NCBI RefSeq assembly: GCF_024227435.1
Contig: NZ_CP100445.1
Location: forward strand, 2,477,369-2,541,368
Direction of reading: 5' to 3'
From: Natrinema caseinilyticum
GTDB lineage: Archaea > Halobacteriota > Halobacteria > Halobacteriales > Natrialbaceae
Length of the DNA stretch: 64,000 bases
In this document: positions 34,811 through 42,487 of the stretch, piece after piece
Numbering within the stretch: the first letter of the stretch is position 1
Layout of the letters: the number at the start of each line of letters is the position of its first letter
Translations under genes and position numbers: made by a program
Notes under the pieces: model-generated
The model's database searches: none
What the model was told of the DNA's origin: nothing
The model's input: only the letters and a program-made list of their open reading frames with translations

Positions 34811-34987
34811 GTGGATCAATCGAAATTCACCGACATCGAGTCAGCGACACCGCCAGTATATCAGGATAGCGTTGCACCACCGTGGGACCCTGGAGAGAAA
34901 AGAGTATACGAAATTCGTGTCGTTGATGCTACCACGAACACTACTGTCGACGCTGTGATTATTGCGATCGAGAACGAGGGCTCGTGA
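34811..34987 (+). pseudogene. C-terminal remnant of an unidentified protein
   Basis: The frame reads FTDIESATPPVYQDSVAPPW, then DPGEKRVYEIRVVDATTNT and VDAVIIAIENEGS before TGA 34985-34987. Composition and strand pattern fit the end of an exported or pilin-like haloarchaeal protein. It begins immediately after the IS-type end, which probably cut the gene. Confidence 0.45.
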
Positions 34988-35016
34988 TACGCTCCTTACT
35001 GTGGCCATGGCGCCCA

Positions 35017-35133
35017 CGCGCGTCAGCGAAAGAGCTGACGCGCGTCTACGAAGCGGCGAAGCCGCTTCGAGCCTTGCCTCGCTCTGCTCGGCAAGACGTC
35101 CCTCGCGCGTCAGCGAAAGAGCTGACGCGCGTC
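35017..35133. repeat. duplicated hairpin at the sufS 3' end
   Basis: A 30-bp unit with a perfect 10-bp stem (CGCGCGTCAG, loop CGAAAGAG, CTGACGCGCG) occurs at 35017-35046 and again at 35104-35133. The second copy is the 3' end of sufS, including its stop codon. Two more hairpins lie between (GAAGCGGC/GCCGCTTC; TTGCC/GGCAA types). The block may end transcription of sufS. Confidence 0.65.
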
Positions 35134-36357
35134 GTCGATGGCCGCAACGAGTTTGTCGACCTCGTCTTTCGTGTTGTAGACGTAGAACGAGGCTCGAGCC
35201 GAGGCCGCAACCCCCAGTTTGTCGTGCAGCGGCTGGGTACAGTGGTCGCCGGCGCGGATCGCGACCGCGTGGTCGTTCATAATCGAGGCCAGGTCGTGTG
35301 CGTGGACGCTCTCTACGTTGAAGCCGACGAGTCCGGCGCGGTCCGGGCCGGGTTCGGGGCCGTAGATCTCGACGTCCGGTTCGGCCGCGAGTTGCTCGTA
35401 GGCGTAGCGGGCGATTTCCTCCTCGTGGGCCTGGATTCGGTCCATCCCGATTTCCTCGAGCCAGTCGATGGCGGCGACGAGGCCGACGGCTTCGGCGATC
35501 TGGGGCGTGCCGGGTTCGAACTTCCAGGGGAGGTCGTCCCAGGTGGAGTCCTCGAAAGTGACCTTCCGGATCATGCCGCCGCCGTAGAGGTAGGGTTGCA
35601 TGTCGGAGAGCAGTTCCCGCTTGCCGTAGAGGACGCCGATGCCGGTCGGGCCGGCCATCTTGTGGCCGGAGAAGGCGTAGAAGTCGGCGTCGATGGCCTC
35701 GACGTCGACGGGGCGGTTGGGGACGGCCTGTGCGCCGTCGATGAACGCCAGCGCGTCGTGGTCGTGGGCGATGTCGACGAGTTCGGAGACGGGGTTGACG
35801 GTGCCGAGCGTGTTCGAGACGTGGACCGCAGAGAGCATCGCGGTGTCGTCGGTAACGACCTCGCGGGCGTGGTCCATGTCGAGGCGGCCGTCCTCCGTAA
35901 TCTGGATGTACTTGACGTCTGCGCCGGTTCGCTTGCCGATCTGCTGCCAGGTGACCAGCGACGCGTGGTGTTCCATCTCCGTCAGCACGACCTCGTCGCC
36001 CGGGCCGAGTTCGGCCAGCCCCCAGGAGTAGGCGACCAGGTTCTCGGCCTCGGTCGTGTTCTTGGTGAAGACGACTTCCTCGCGGCCGCCACCGGCACCG
36101 ATGAACTCGGCGACGCGGTCGTGTGCCTCCTCGTAGGCGATGGAGGCCTCCTGGCTCAGGTGGTGAATCCCGCGGTGGACGTTCGCGTTGAACTCGCGGT
36201 AGTAGTCGCTCATCGCGTCGACGACCGGATCCGGCGTCTGGGTCGTCGCCGCGTTGTCGAGGTAGACGACCTGCTGGTCGTCGAACTCCCGTGTTAGAAT
36301 CGGGAATTGATCCCGGATCGCCCCGACGTCGAGCGACTCGAGGTTCTGTTGACTCAT
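35110..36357 (-). CDS. sufS: SufS cysteine desulfurase
   Basis: A 415-residue PLP enzyme of the group II (SufS) type. It has YLDNAATTQTP near the N-terminus, EMEHHASLVTWQ (catalytic His), the PLP lysine in SGHKMAG (Lys233) and the active-site Cys in RAGDHCTQPLH (Cys373). It releases sulfur from cysteine for Fe-S cluster building with SufU. Length and ends are normal. Its 3' end overlaps the hairpin repeat. Confidence 0.95.
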   Translation of the reverse strand: MSQQNLESLDVGAIRDQFPILTREFDDQQVVYLDNAATTQTPDPVVDAMSDYYREFNANVHRGIHHLSQEASIAYEEAHDRVAEFIGAGGGREEVVFTKNTTEAENLVAYSWGLAELGPGDEVVLTEMEHHASLVTWQQIGKRTGADVKYIQITEDGRLDMDHAREVVTDDTAMLSAVHVSNTLGTVNPVSELVDIAHDHDALAFIDGAQAVPNRPVDVEAIDADFYAFSGHKMAGPTGIGVLYGKRELLSDMQPYLYGGGMIRKVTFEDSTWDDLPWKFEPGTPQIAEAVGLVAAIDWLEEIGMDRIQAHEEEIARYAYEQLAAEPDVEIYGPEPGPDRAGLVGFNVESVHAHDLASIMNDHAVAIRAGDHCTQPLHDKLGVAASARASFYVYNTKDEVDKLVAAIDDARQLFR

Positions 36358-36769
36358 TGGTGTCTAGGATGGTCCCCACACAAAACACTCCTTCGGTCCG
36401 GAACCGATCGATCGGGGCTCGATCGCGGCCGTCCTGCCGGAGAGCCGAACGCGGTCGCGGGGACGAGATCGTGATCGACGTCGGCGGGTCCGGTAACGCG
36501 AGGTGAAAGGTGACGTGGGAAGGGAAACGGGGAAGGGGGATGTAAGAGGCGGATGAGAAGGATGGGGGAGGGAGATGAGACGGCAGCGACACGCTCGTGC
36601 CAGGGGTGCCCTGCCGCAGTTACGTCTTCCGGTTCGACTGAAATACCGGTGTTCCCAAACAATTTTGGGAGACGTCGACGACGGGCCGGGACCGATCGCA
36701 GACCTCCGTTCCGGCATCGTCCGCTCGACGGGGACCGAACTCTCGCTCACCTCCGAGACGGACCGCGTC
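36358..36769. other. stretch between sufS and the sensor gene
   Basis: Contains repeat C copy 2 (36631-36673) and, near 36385, TTTTGTGTG on the minus strand as a promoter candidate for sufS. No gene recognised. Confidence 0.4.
36631..36673 (-). repeat. dispersed repeat C, copy 2
   Basis: The minus strand reads TCCCAAAATTGTTTGGGAAC and ACCGGTATTTCAGTC, matching the copy at 26336-26373. It lies 97 bp downstream of the sensor-domain gene, in the same sense. Confidence 0.6.
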
Positions 36770-37618
36770 TCAGACCGGGGGATCGCTGAAGATAGACGGC
36801 TGCGTGTACCGCAACAGGAGTTCCGTGTACCGGGCAGACAGCCACGCAGCAGCGTTGAACAGGTGCAGGACGACGAGGCCGACGAGGACGCCGAGCGCCG
36901 AGACGGCGAGTGCCGCCGGAAGCGAATCGACGTACAGCGCGAGCAGTTCGCCGTCGGCGATCGAGAGCGTGACCGGGGAGACGACGTCGATCGTCCAGCC
37001 GTCGTGTTGGTAGGTGAGTTCGGGAACGTACTCGATCGGGTCGCCGATGTGGATGCCGACCGTCTGGCCGCGGTAGTGAAGCGGGGCGGCGACCAGGACG
37101 TACGTAAACGAGAATCCGATCGAGACGGTGACGAACGAGGCGATGCCGATGAAGAACTTGCTGAACAGGTAGACGACTCCCTTCCACGTGCCACGATCGA
37201 GGACGAGCCGTCGTGCCCGTTCGCGGATGCTCCGAGCCGGTTCGGCGGTCGGGACGTCCGCATCGAGCAACCGGTCGGCGAGTAGCCGCTCGAGGGCGGT
37301 CAGTTCGATCGCCGCGAACAGGACGACGAGTCCGAGCGGGACGCCGAGGCCGACCAGGACCAGTACGATCGGGATTCCGGCTATCAGCAGCGCGAACGGC
37401 TCCGAGACGGCGATATCGACGAGTGCGAACGCGAGACCGAGCGGTACCGCAGCCCCGGTGACGAGGACGGTAAAGTACCCGATTCCGAGCGGGAACGAGA
37501 GCAGCAGGTACGCGATGTTGGTGTACGTCCGTTTGCGGGCGACGACGCCGAAAAACGCGTAACTCAACGAGACGGTGCGGGCCAGTGCGGTTTCGACCGA
37601 TTCGAGTGGCGGAGACAT
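36770..37618 (-). CDS. sensor-domain membrane protein
   Basis: A 282-residue protein from ATG 37618. Four to five membrane spans (FTVLVTGAAVPLGLAFALVD; IVLVLVGLGVPLGLVVLF; and a later pair FVTVSIGFSFTYVLVAAPLH and LAVSALGVLVGLVVLHLF) enclose an extracytoplasmic part. This is the putative 'Sensor' domain found in haloarchaea and actinobacteria, here without a kinase. It is last in a run HTH - DUF7521 - DUF7521-like - sensor, suggesting a membrane signalling unit. Confidence 0.78.
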   Translation of the reverse strand: MSPPLESVETALARTVSLSYAFFGVVARKRTYTNIAYLLLSFPLGIGYFTVLVTGAAVPLGLAFALVDIAVSEPFALLIAGIPIVLVLVGLGVPLGLVVLFAAIELTALERLLADRLLDADVPTAEPARSIRERARRLVLDRGTWKGVVYLFSKFFIGIASFVTVSIGFSFTYVLVAAPLHYRGQTVGIHIGDPIEYVPELTYQHDGWTIDVVSPVTLSIADGELLALYVDSLPAALAVSALGVLVGLVVLHLFNAAAWLSARYTELLLRYTQPSIFSDPPV

Positions 37619-37629
37619 GGATGGTGAGC

Positions 37630-38112
37630 TCAGTGGGAATCCGGCCGTCTGAACGATCGAACGATCGAGATCAGTCCGAGCAGGTGGCAGGCGGTAACGA
37701 CGAGTAACACCGTCGCATCGGTCGCGTCGGTCGCCAGGTCGACCGCGTGCGAGAGGACGAACGGCGCGACCGTGAGGAACGCGACCCCGACGGCCAGAAA
37801 CAACATCGGCTGACTGTCGTTTCGAGTGTATCCCCGATAGGCCGTCCACGTCACGACGGTGCCGAGTGCGGCGCTCGCCATTCCGAGGAAGAAAATCGTC
37901 GTCGACTCGTCGAGACCGAACACCGCCGTTTCGAGGACGGATGGGGCGACGCCACCGATCTCGCGGGCGACGTACTGCCGGGCGCGCCCCGCCGCGCCGG
38001 AGAGACCGGGAGGAGGGCCCAGCACGAAGTCGAGACCGTCACCCGGGCCGATGCTCGCGCTGATCGGGTCCGCCATACTGGGTCGTGCGGTGTCGAGCGG
38101 TCCGGGTGTCAT
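37630..38112 (-). CDS. DUF7521-like membrane protein
   Basis: A 160-residue protein with an N-terminal extracytoplasmic-like stretch (residues 1-70) and three spans (about 73-93, 103-121, 131-150). The last two thirds match the neighbouring 108-residue protein in layout, including an RxGYxR-type turn (YRGYTRND). It ends 11 bp before the sensor gene. Confidence 0.7.
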   Translation of the reverse strand: MTPGPLDTARPSMADPISASIGPGDGLDFVLGPPPGLSGAAGRARQYVAREIGGVAPSVLETAVFGLDESTTIFFLGMASAALGTVVTWTAYRGYTRNDSQPMLFLAVGVAFLTVAPFVLSHAVDLATDATDATVLLVVTACHLLGLISIVRSFRRPDSH

Positions 38113-38173
38113 TTTCGTAGTCGTGTGGTGTGCAGCGCGGTCGAGGCGGTCGTGGTGATCCGTCGCGACCGGC

Positions 38174-38500
38174 TCACGGGCGGCCGTAGACGGTGTAGAG
38201 GATCGCCGTGAGTCCGGTGATCTCGCTCGCGGTCGCCAGGACGCTGGTCGTCAGGGACGTCGCGCCGAACATCGTCGGGAGCAGGAACCGGACGGCCGTC
38301 GGCACCGCGGCCAGCAGCGCGATGCCGAGTGCGAGCCAGAGCAACGCGGGCCTGCGCGCGTCCCGGTAGCCGTCGTAGGACCGCTTCGCGATCCAGCAGG
38401 CGATCACGAACGCGATCGCTTGCCCGAGGAAGACGGCGATCGCAACCGTCACCGAACCACCCGAGACCGTCTGTAGCGGAGGCCCAGTCATCGTGATCAC
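38174..38500 (-). CDS. DUF7521 membrane protein
   Basis: A 108-residue protein with three spans (about 17-37, 50-70, 78-102) and SYDGYRDARRPALLWLALG between the first two. It overlaps the HTH gene by 4 bp (ATGA type), so translation is coupled. Such HTH/membrane pairs recur in haloarchaea and in this window at 8649-9224. Confidence 0.75.
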   Translation of the reverse strand: MITMTGPPLQTVSGGSVTVAIAVFLGQAIAFVIACWIAKRSYDGYRDARRPALLWLALGIALLAAVPTAVRFLLPTMFGATSLTTSVLATASEITGLTAILYTVYGRP

Positions 38501-38838
38501 AGATCCTCGAACAGACGGGTGAATCGGTCGGCGGGATCCTCGTCGCGGCGGTACACGTCCAGTTCCATCGAGCCCTCGGCGATTTCGATCGCCACGCGCT
38601 CGAGTCGCGTGCTGTAGATCTTGTAGTGGTGGCCATCGGGATCGAGCTCCTGATATTCGTCGAGGAACCCCTTCGCCTCGAGTCGATCGATCCGTCGATA
38701 GATCGTCGGCGGTGAGGCGTCACAGCGGTCGGTCAGTCGGTCGACGGACATCGGTTCCTCGCTGGCGGCGATGAGGATGCGCCGGGCGTACTCGTCGTCG
38801 AGTAACGCGAGCACCTCCTGATCCCCATCGTCGGTCAT
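38497..38838 (-). CDS. ArsR-family winged-helix regulator
   Basis: A 113-residue protein: ALLDDEYARRILIAASEEPM, the HTH (SVDRLTDRCDASPPTIYRRI) and the wing (GHHYKIYSTRL). No metal site is visible. It heads an operon with two membrane proteins and a sensor protein, and is divergent from the ABC exporter genes. The 9-bp inverted repeat at 38875-38899 between the two starts is the likely binding site. Confidence 0.85.
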   Translation of the reverse strand: MTDDGDQEVLALLDDEYARRILIAASEEPMSVDRLTDRCDASPPTIYRRIDRLEAKGFLDEYQELDPDGHHYKIYSTRLERVAIEIAEGSMELDVYRRDEDPADRFTRLFEDL

Positions 38839-38860
38839 TCACCGGTTTGTATGGCCAGAT

Positions 38861-38899
38861 GATATAAAAACGCCCACAGTTTCCGACCGTGAAACTGTG
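38861..38899. promoter_or_regulatory. divergent promoter with operator palindrome
   Basis: GATATAAAAA at 38861-38870 is a strong TATA element about 26 bp from the HTH start at 38838. Next to it CACAGTTTC-N7-GAAACTGTG (38875-38899) is a perfect 9-bp inverted repeat. Both the HTH operon and the ABC exporter operon start from this 102-bp gap. Confidence 0.7.
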
Positions 38900-38940
38900 A
38901 CTGCCGGACTATGTGCCAGCCGACAGTAGCGACAGACGGT

Positions 38941-39963
38941 ATGACTGCTATCGAGACGTCCGGTTTGACGAAGGAGTACGGCGATCTCACCGCCGTCGAC
39001 GACCTCGATCTCACCGTCGACGACGGCGAAGTATTCGGTTTTCTCGGCCCGAACGGGGCGGGGAAGTCGACGACGATCAACATGCTTCTCGATTTCGCGC
39101 GACCGACGGCGGGATCGGCGACGGTACTGGGATACGATGCCCAGTCCGACGCCGAGTCGATCAGCCCCCACGTCGGCGTCCTCCCGGAGGGGTTCGACGT
39201 CTACCCGCGCCTGTCCGGCCGGCGCCACATCGAGCTCGCGATCGAGACGAAAGACGCGACCGACGATCCCGACGAAATCGTCGACCGCGTCGGGCTCTCG
39301 CGGGACGACGCCGCCCGGCCGGCCGGCGACTACTCCAAGGGCATGCGCCAGCGGCTCGCGACCGGCATGGCGCTGGTCGGCGATCCCGACCTGCTGATCA
39401 TGGACGAACCGTCGAGCGGACTCGACCCTCACGGCATCCGCGAGATGCAGGATCTCGTCCGAAGCGAGGCCGAACGCGGGACGACCGTCTTCTTCTCGAG
39501 TCACATCTTGGAGCACGTCGAGGCGGTCTGTGACCGCGTCGGCGTGTTGAACGAGGGCGAACTCGTCGCCGTCGACACGATCGAGGGACTCCGCGAGGAG
39601 GTCGGCGGCGGTGCGACGATGGCGCTCTCGCTCGCTGACTCCGCCGCCGACCACCGAACGGTCGCCGGCGCGGTCGACGGGATCACCGACGTCTCCGCGT
39701 CCGGCCGGACGCTCGAGTGTTCGGTCACCGATTCTGCTGCCAAGGCCGGCGTCGTGGCCGCGCTCGCGGACGCCGGCGCGACGATCCGAGACGTGCGAAT
39801 CGAGGAAGTCTCGCTCGAGTCGCTGTTCACCGTGTTGACGAACGGCGACGGGGCCGGGGCCGAGACGGCGGAGACGATGGAGACGGATACGAGATCGGAA
39901 ACGGGGGCGTCGGACGCTGCAACGACCGGTGCGACCGGAGCGGAGACGGAGGTGGCTCGATGA
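38941..39963 (+). CDS. ABC exporter ATP-binding protein
   Basis: A 340-residue protein from ATG 38941 (an upstream ATG at 38911 adds ten residues). Walker A GPNGAGKS lies at 36-43, the signature YSKGMRQRL and Walker B LLIMDEPSSGLDP follow, and the H-loop is SSHILEHVE. The C-terminal 100 residues form the extra domain of the CcmA/DrrA-type exporters plus a Thr/Ala-rich tail. It overlaps the permease gene by 4 bp. Confidence 0.92.
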   Translation: MTAIETSGLTKEYGDLTAVDDLDLTVDDGEVFGFLGPNGAGKSTTINMLLDFARPTAGSATVLGYDAQSDAESISPHVGVLPEGFDVYPRLSGRRHIELAIETKDATDDPDEIVDRVGLSRDDAARPAGDYSKGMRQRLATGMALVGDPDLLIMDEPSSGLDPHGIREMQDLVRSEAERGTTVFFSSHILEHVEAVCDRVGVLNEGELVAVDTIEGLREEVGGGATMALSLADSAADHRTVAGAVDGITDVSASGRTLECSVTDSAAKAGVVAALADAGATIRDVRIEEVSLESLFTVLTNGDGAGAETAETMETDTRSETGASDAATTGATGAETEVAR

Positions 39964-40835
39964 CGTCCCACGTCTCCACCGTCGCCCGCAAAGAGTTCGA
40001 CGACGCCGGTCGGTCGAAACTCCTCTGGGCGCTGATCGGGCTGCTCGTCAGTCTCGTCGTCATCGGGTACGTCGCGATCTGGTACACGATCGACGACGTA
40101 TCCGCGGCCGAAGTGCTCAGCTTCCTCGGGATGCCGCTGCAGGTGATCCTCCCGGTCGCAGCGTTGATCGCAGGTTACATGGCCGTCGTCGGGGAGCGAC
40201 GGTCGGGAAGCATCAAGCTCCTGGCCGGCCTTCCGCCGAATCGGACCGATATCGTTTTCGGAAAACTCCTCGGTCGGATGGGCGTCGTCGGCCTCGCCGT
40301 CGTGCTCGCGTTCATCGCCTCGCTGTTCCTCGGTGCCGTCCTCTTCGGGTCGGTCCCGTTCGTCGACTGGCTCGGGTTCGCCGCCGTGTCGCTGCTGTTC
40401 GGACTGACGTTCGTCGGCCTCGCGGTCGGCGTCTCCGCCGCCGTCTCGACGCGAGGCAAATCGATGGCGATCGTCGTCGGCCTCTACATGGTGTTCGTCG
40501 CGCTGTGGGAACTCCTCACCGCCGGGCCGTACTACCTGCTCTACGACGAGGGCCCGCCGGTCGCGGCCGAAACGTGGTACCTGGTCGTCCAGCAGTTCAA
40601 TCCGATCTTCGCGTACACCAACGTGGCCAGTTCCCTGATCGAAGACTCGATCTACCCCTTCAAGTTCCAGTACGGACTCCAGTCGATGGAAGCCTACGGG
40701 ATGACACCCGCCGAACGCTATCCGGGCGACGCACCGTTCTACCTCGAGGACTGGTTCGGCGTCGTCGTCCTGCTGACCTGGCTGATCGTGCCCGTCGCGA
40801 TCGGTTACTATCGGTTCCGGAAGACGGATCTCTGA
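39960..40835 (+). CDS. ABC exporter permease
   Basis: A 291-residue protein with six predicted spans (e.g. WALIGLLVSLVVIGYVAIW; VVGLAVVLAFIASLFLGAVL; AAVSLLFGLTFVGLAVGVSA) and ERRSGSIKLLAGLPPNRTD after the second, typical of NosY/ABC-2 permeases. It pairs with the ATPase for efflux of an unknown substrate, perhaps a lipid, copper-related or antimicrobial compound. A larger extracytoplasmic loop (about 185-265) precedes the last span. Confidence 0.88.
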   Translation: MTSHVSTVARKEFDDAGRSKLLWALIGLLVSLVVIGYVAIWYTIDDVSAAEVLSFLGMPLQVILPVAALIAGYMAVVGERRSGSIKLLAGLPPNRTDIVFGKLLGRMGVVGLAVVLAFIASLFLGAVLFGSVPFVDWLGFAAVSLLFGLTFVGLAVGVSAAVSTRGKSMAIVVGLYMVFVALWELLTAGPYYLLYDEGPPVAAETWYLVVQQFNPIFAYTNVASSLIEDSIYPFKFQYGLQSMEAYGMTPAERYPGDAPFYLEDWFGVVVLLTWLIVPVAIGYYRFRKTDL

Positions 40836-40923
40836 GCGCTGTCCGGGCCTCGAGCGACCCGTGACGACCCGCGTTTTTCCCTCCCGGTGCCGACTCGAGC
40901 GCTGTTGGGGTCAGGGCACCGAA

Positions 40924-41820
40924 TCACCGGATGCCGTGATTTCGGAGCAACTCGGCGGCCATCGCCGTGTTCCACTCGATCCGCGTCTCCAGCGAGGTAC
41001 CGTACCGCGTGACCTCCGTGAGATATCCGGGGCGCTCGAGGTCGCCGGCGACCTTGTGCATCAGCTTCGGTTTGTCGCCGAGGAGCGTATTTCCGACCGT
41101 GAACTGGTAGGCGGACCGGTACGCGCCGTAGATGTATTCCCGGTTCATGAACTCCGCAGTGTCGGCTGCGATCCGTCGCGAGTCGCCGACGACCGACGGA
41201 TAGATCGCTTGCCCGTATCCGTCCGGGCCCAGGTCTGACCCCCAGATCCCTTTCGAACTATGGAAGTCGATGACGACGTCGGGATCGACCTCCGTAATGA
41301 GGGTCCAGAGTTCCTCCGCGAGCGACGACGTCGGCGGCTGACCGACCGGGAACTGCCGATTGAGGTTTCCTCTCGGACTGTTGTACGTCCGCCGTTCGAC
41401 CGCGACGGCGTCCGCTTCCGGGAGGACGACGAGCGTTCCTCGGTCGAGTTCCCACTCGAGGGCCCGGTAGGCCGCTTCGACCCCCGACAGTTCGTTCCCG
41501 TCCATTCCACCGACGACCACGCCGGTCGGTCCCGGCCGCGGCGCGTCGTTGACGAAAACCTCCGTTTCGTACGCGGTGTTCGATTGCAACGTCAGCACCG
41601 CCCCATCGGTCGGATCCGGCTCGGACGGGTCCCCGGTGGACGGTTCGCCTCCGTCGGACGAATCCGGACAGGATTCGTGCGCGCTCGCACTGACGGTCCC
41701 GACGCTTCCCAGGACTGTACTCGCGATCGCCGCCGCTCCACCCGTGAGGACCGACCGACGAGACGACGGTAATTTTCGCTGCCTTCCCTCTGCGCTGCGT
41801 TCTCCGTTTGGGTCGTTCAT
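40924..41820 (-). CDS. Tat-exported M14/AstE-like zinc hydrolase
   Basis: A 298-residue protein from ATG 41820 with a Tat signal (SSRRSVLTGGAAAIASTVLG) and a Ser/Asp/Pro-rich linker to residue 75. The domain fits succinylglutamate desuccinylase/aspartoacylase-type M14 enzymes: GGMDGNELSG (104-113), PRGNLNRQFP (149-158), VIDFHSS (183-189) and YLTEVTRYG with the catalytic Glu269. The first zinc ligand, normally His in HGNE, is Asp107 here; Asp could still bind zinc, but activity is uncertain. It probably acts on peptides or amides outside the cell. Confidence 0.78.
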   Translation of the reverse strand: MNDPNGERSAEGRQRKLPSSRRSVLTGGAAAIASTVLGSVGTVSASAHESCPDSSDGGEPSTGDPSEPDPTDGAVLTLQSNTAYETEVFVNDAPRPGPTGVVVGGMDGNELSGVEAAYRALEWELDRGTLVVLPEADAVAVERRTYNSPRGNLNRQFPVGQPPTSSLAEELWTLITEVDPDVVIDFHSSKGIWGSDLGPDGYGQAIYPSVVGDSRRIAADTAEFMNREYIYGAYRSAYQFTVGNTLLGDKPKLMHKVAGDLERPGYLTEVTRYGTSLETRIEWNTAMAAELLRNHGIR

Positions 41821-42196
41821 ACGCCGGCTCAACCAATACCGAACGCTACAGAAAGTATTAGTACAATATCAGCTGGTAGTTAGCACGTAGCGGACGGTAG
41901 CCGGCGATTTGCGATCGAGGCGAACGTTCCCGAATCTGGAACGGTCGGCCCCCTGCTTTCGAATCGCCGTGGTCTCCGCGGTGAGAGGTCCTGACTCGAG
42001 TCCAGACCGAACGGATCGACCGGCGCGCGACTGTCGGCGAAGTTGCTTCGTTCACGAGCCGTGGAGTCGAACTGCTAGCCGTGGAGCCGAACTGTTGACT
42101 GTGGAGTCGAACTGCTGACTGTGGAGCCGAACTGCTGGCCGTGGAGCCGAACTGCTGACTGTGGTGGCCGAATCGCGGTCTGCGGTTCCCGCGATG
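41821..42196. other. intergenic stretch with a tandem repeat
   Basis: An AT-rich promoter region for the hydrolase (near 41835-41875) and the 20-bp tandem repeat at 42061-42160. No gene seen. Confidence 0.45.
42061..42160. repeat. five tandem copies of a 20-bp unit
   Basis: Five directly adjacent 20-bp units with consensus GTGGAGYCGAACTGCTGACT start at 42061, 42081, 42101, 42121 and 42141, with a partial sixth at 42161. No spacers separate them, so this is a minisatellite-like array, not CRISPR. It lies just downstream of the DUF424 gene. Confidence 0.9.
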
Positions 42197-42487
42197 TCAC
42201 ATCCACAGCAGTTGCGCGTGCAGCGTTTTCCCAACCTCGAGGACGTTCGCCTCGTCGACGAACCCCTCCTCGATCGCGAGTTCGACGGCGCGGGTCCCGA
42301 CGATGTTGGCCACGGCCGCCTGTGCGAGGCTCTCGACCACCGCACGTTCGTCGACCTCGTCGCCGCCGTAGAATTCCTCGGTGACGGTCAACGTGATGTC
42401 GCCCTCTTCGAACGTCTCGCCGAGGACGTCCTCGTCGCAGACGGCGACCAGCAGCCCCTCCTGTGTCTCTCGTTCGTTGACGATCAT
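42197..42487 (-). CDS. DUF424 family protein
   Basis: A 96-residue protein that fits DUF424 over its full length: LLVAVCDEDVLGETFEEGD, YGGDEVDE and ANIVGTRAVELAIEEGFVD. The family is found across archaea and its role is unknown; its structure suggests binding of RNA or proteins. It starts directly after the stop of the TPR gene, so the two are an operon. Confidence 0.9.
   Translation of the reverse strand: MIVNERETQEGLLVAVCDEDVLGETFEEGDITLTVTEEFYGGDEVDERAVVESLAQAAVANIVGTRAVELAIEEGFVDEANVLEVGKTLHAQLLWM

Noticed and set aside
35017-35133. Inverted repeats at the sufS end as an insertion-sequence footprint
   Set aside because: The second copy is the true sufS 3' end and there are no target duplications; a local duplication explains it.
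34841-36592. A 583-codon minus-strand frame overlapping sufS
   Set aside because: It is Arg-rich antisense-type sequence in another frame of the sufS strand, and it reads through the duplicated hairpins.
42061-42160. Tandem 20-bp units as a possible CRISPR array
   Set aside because: Units are directly adjacent without unique spacers and no cas genes are in the window.
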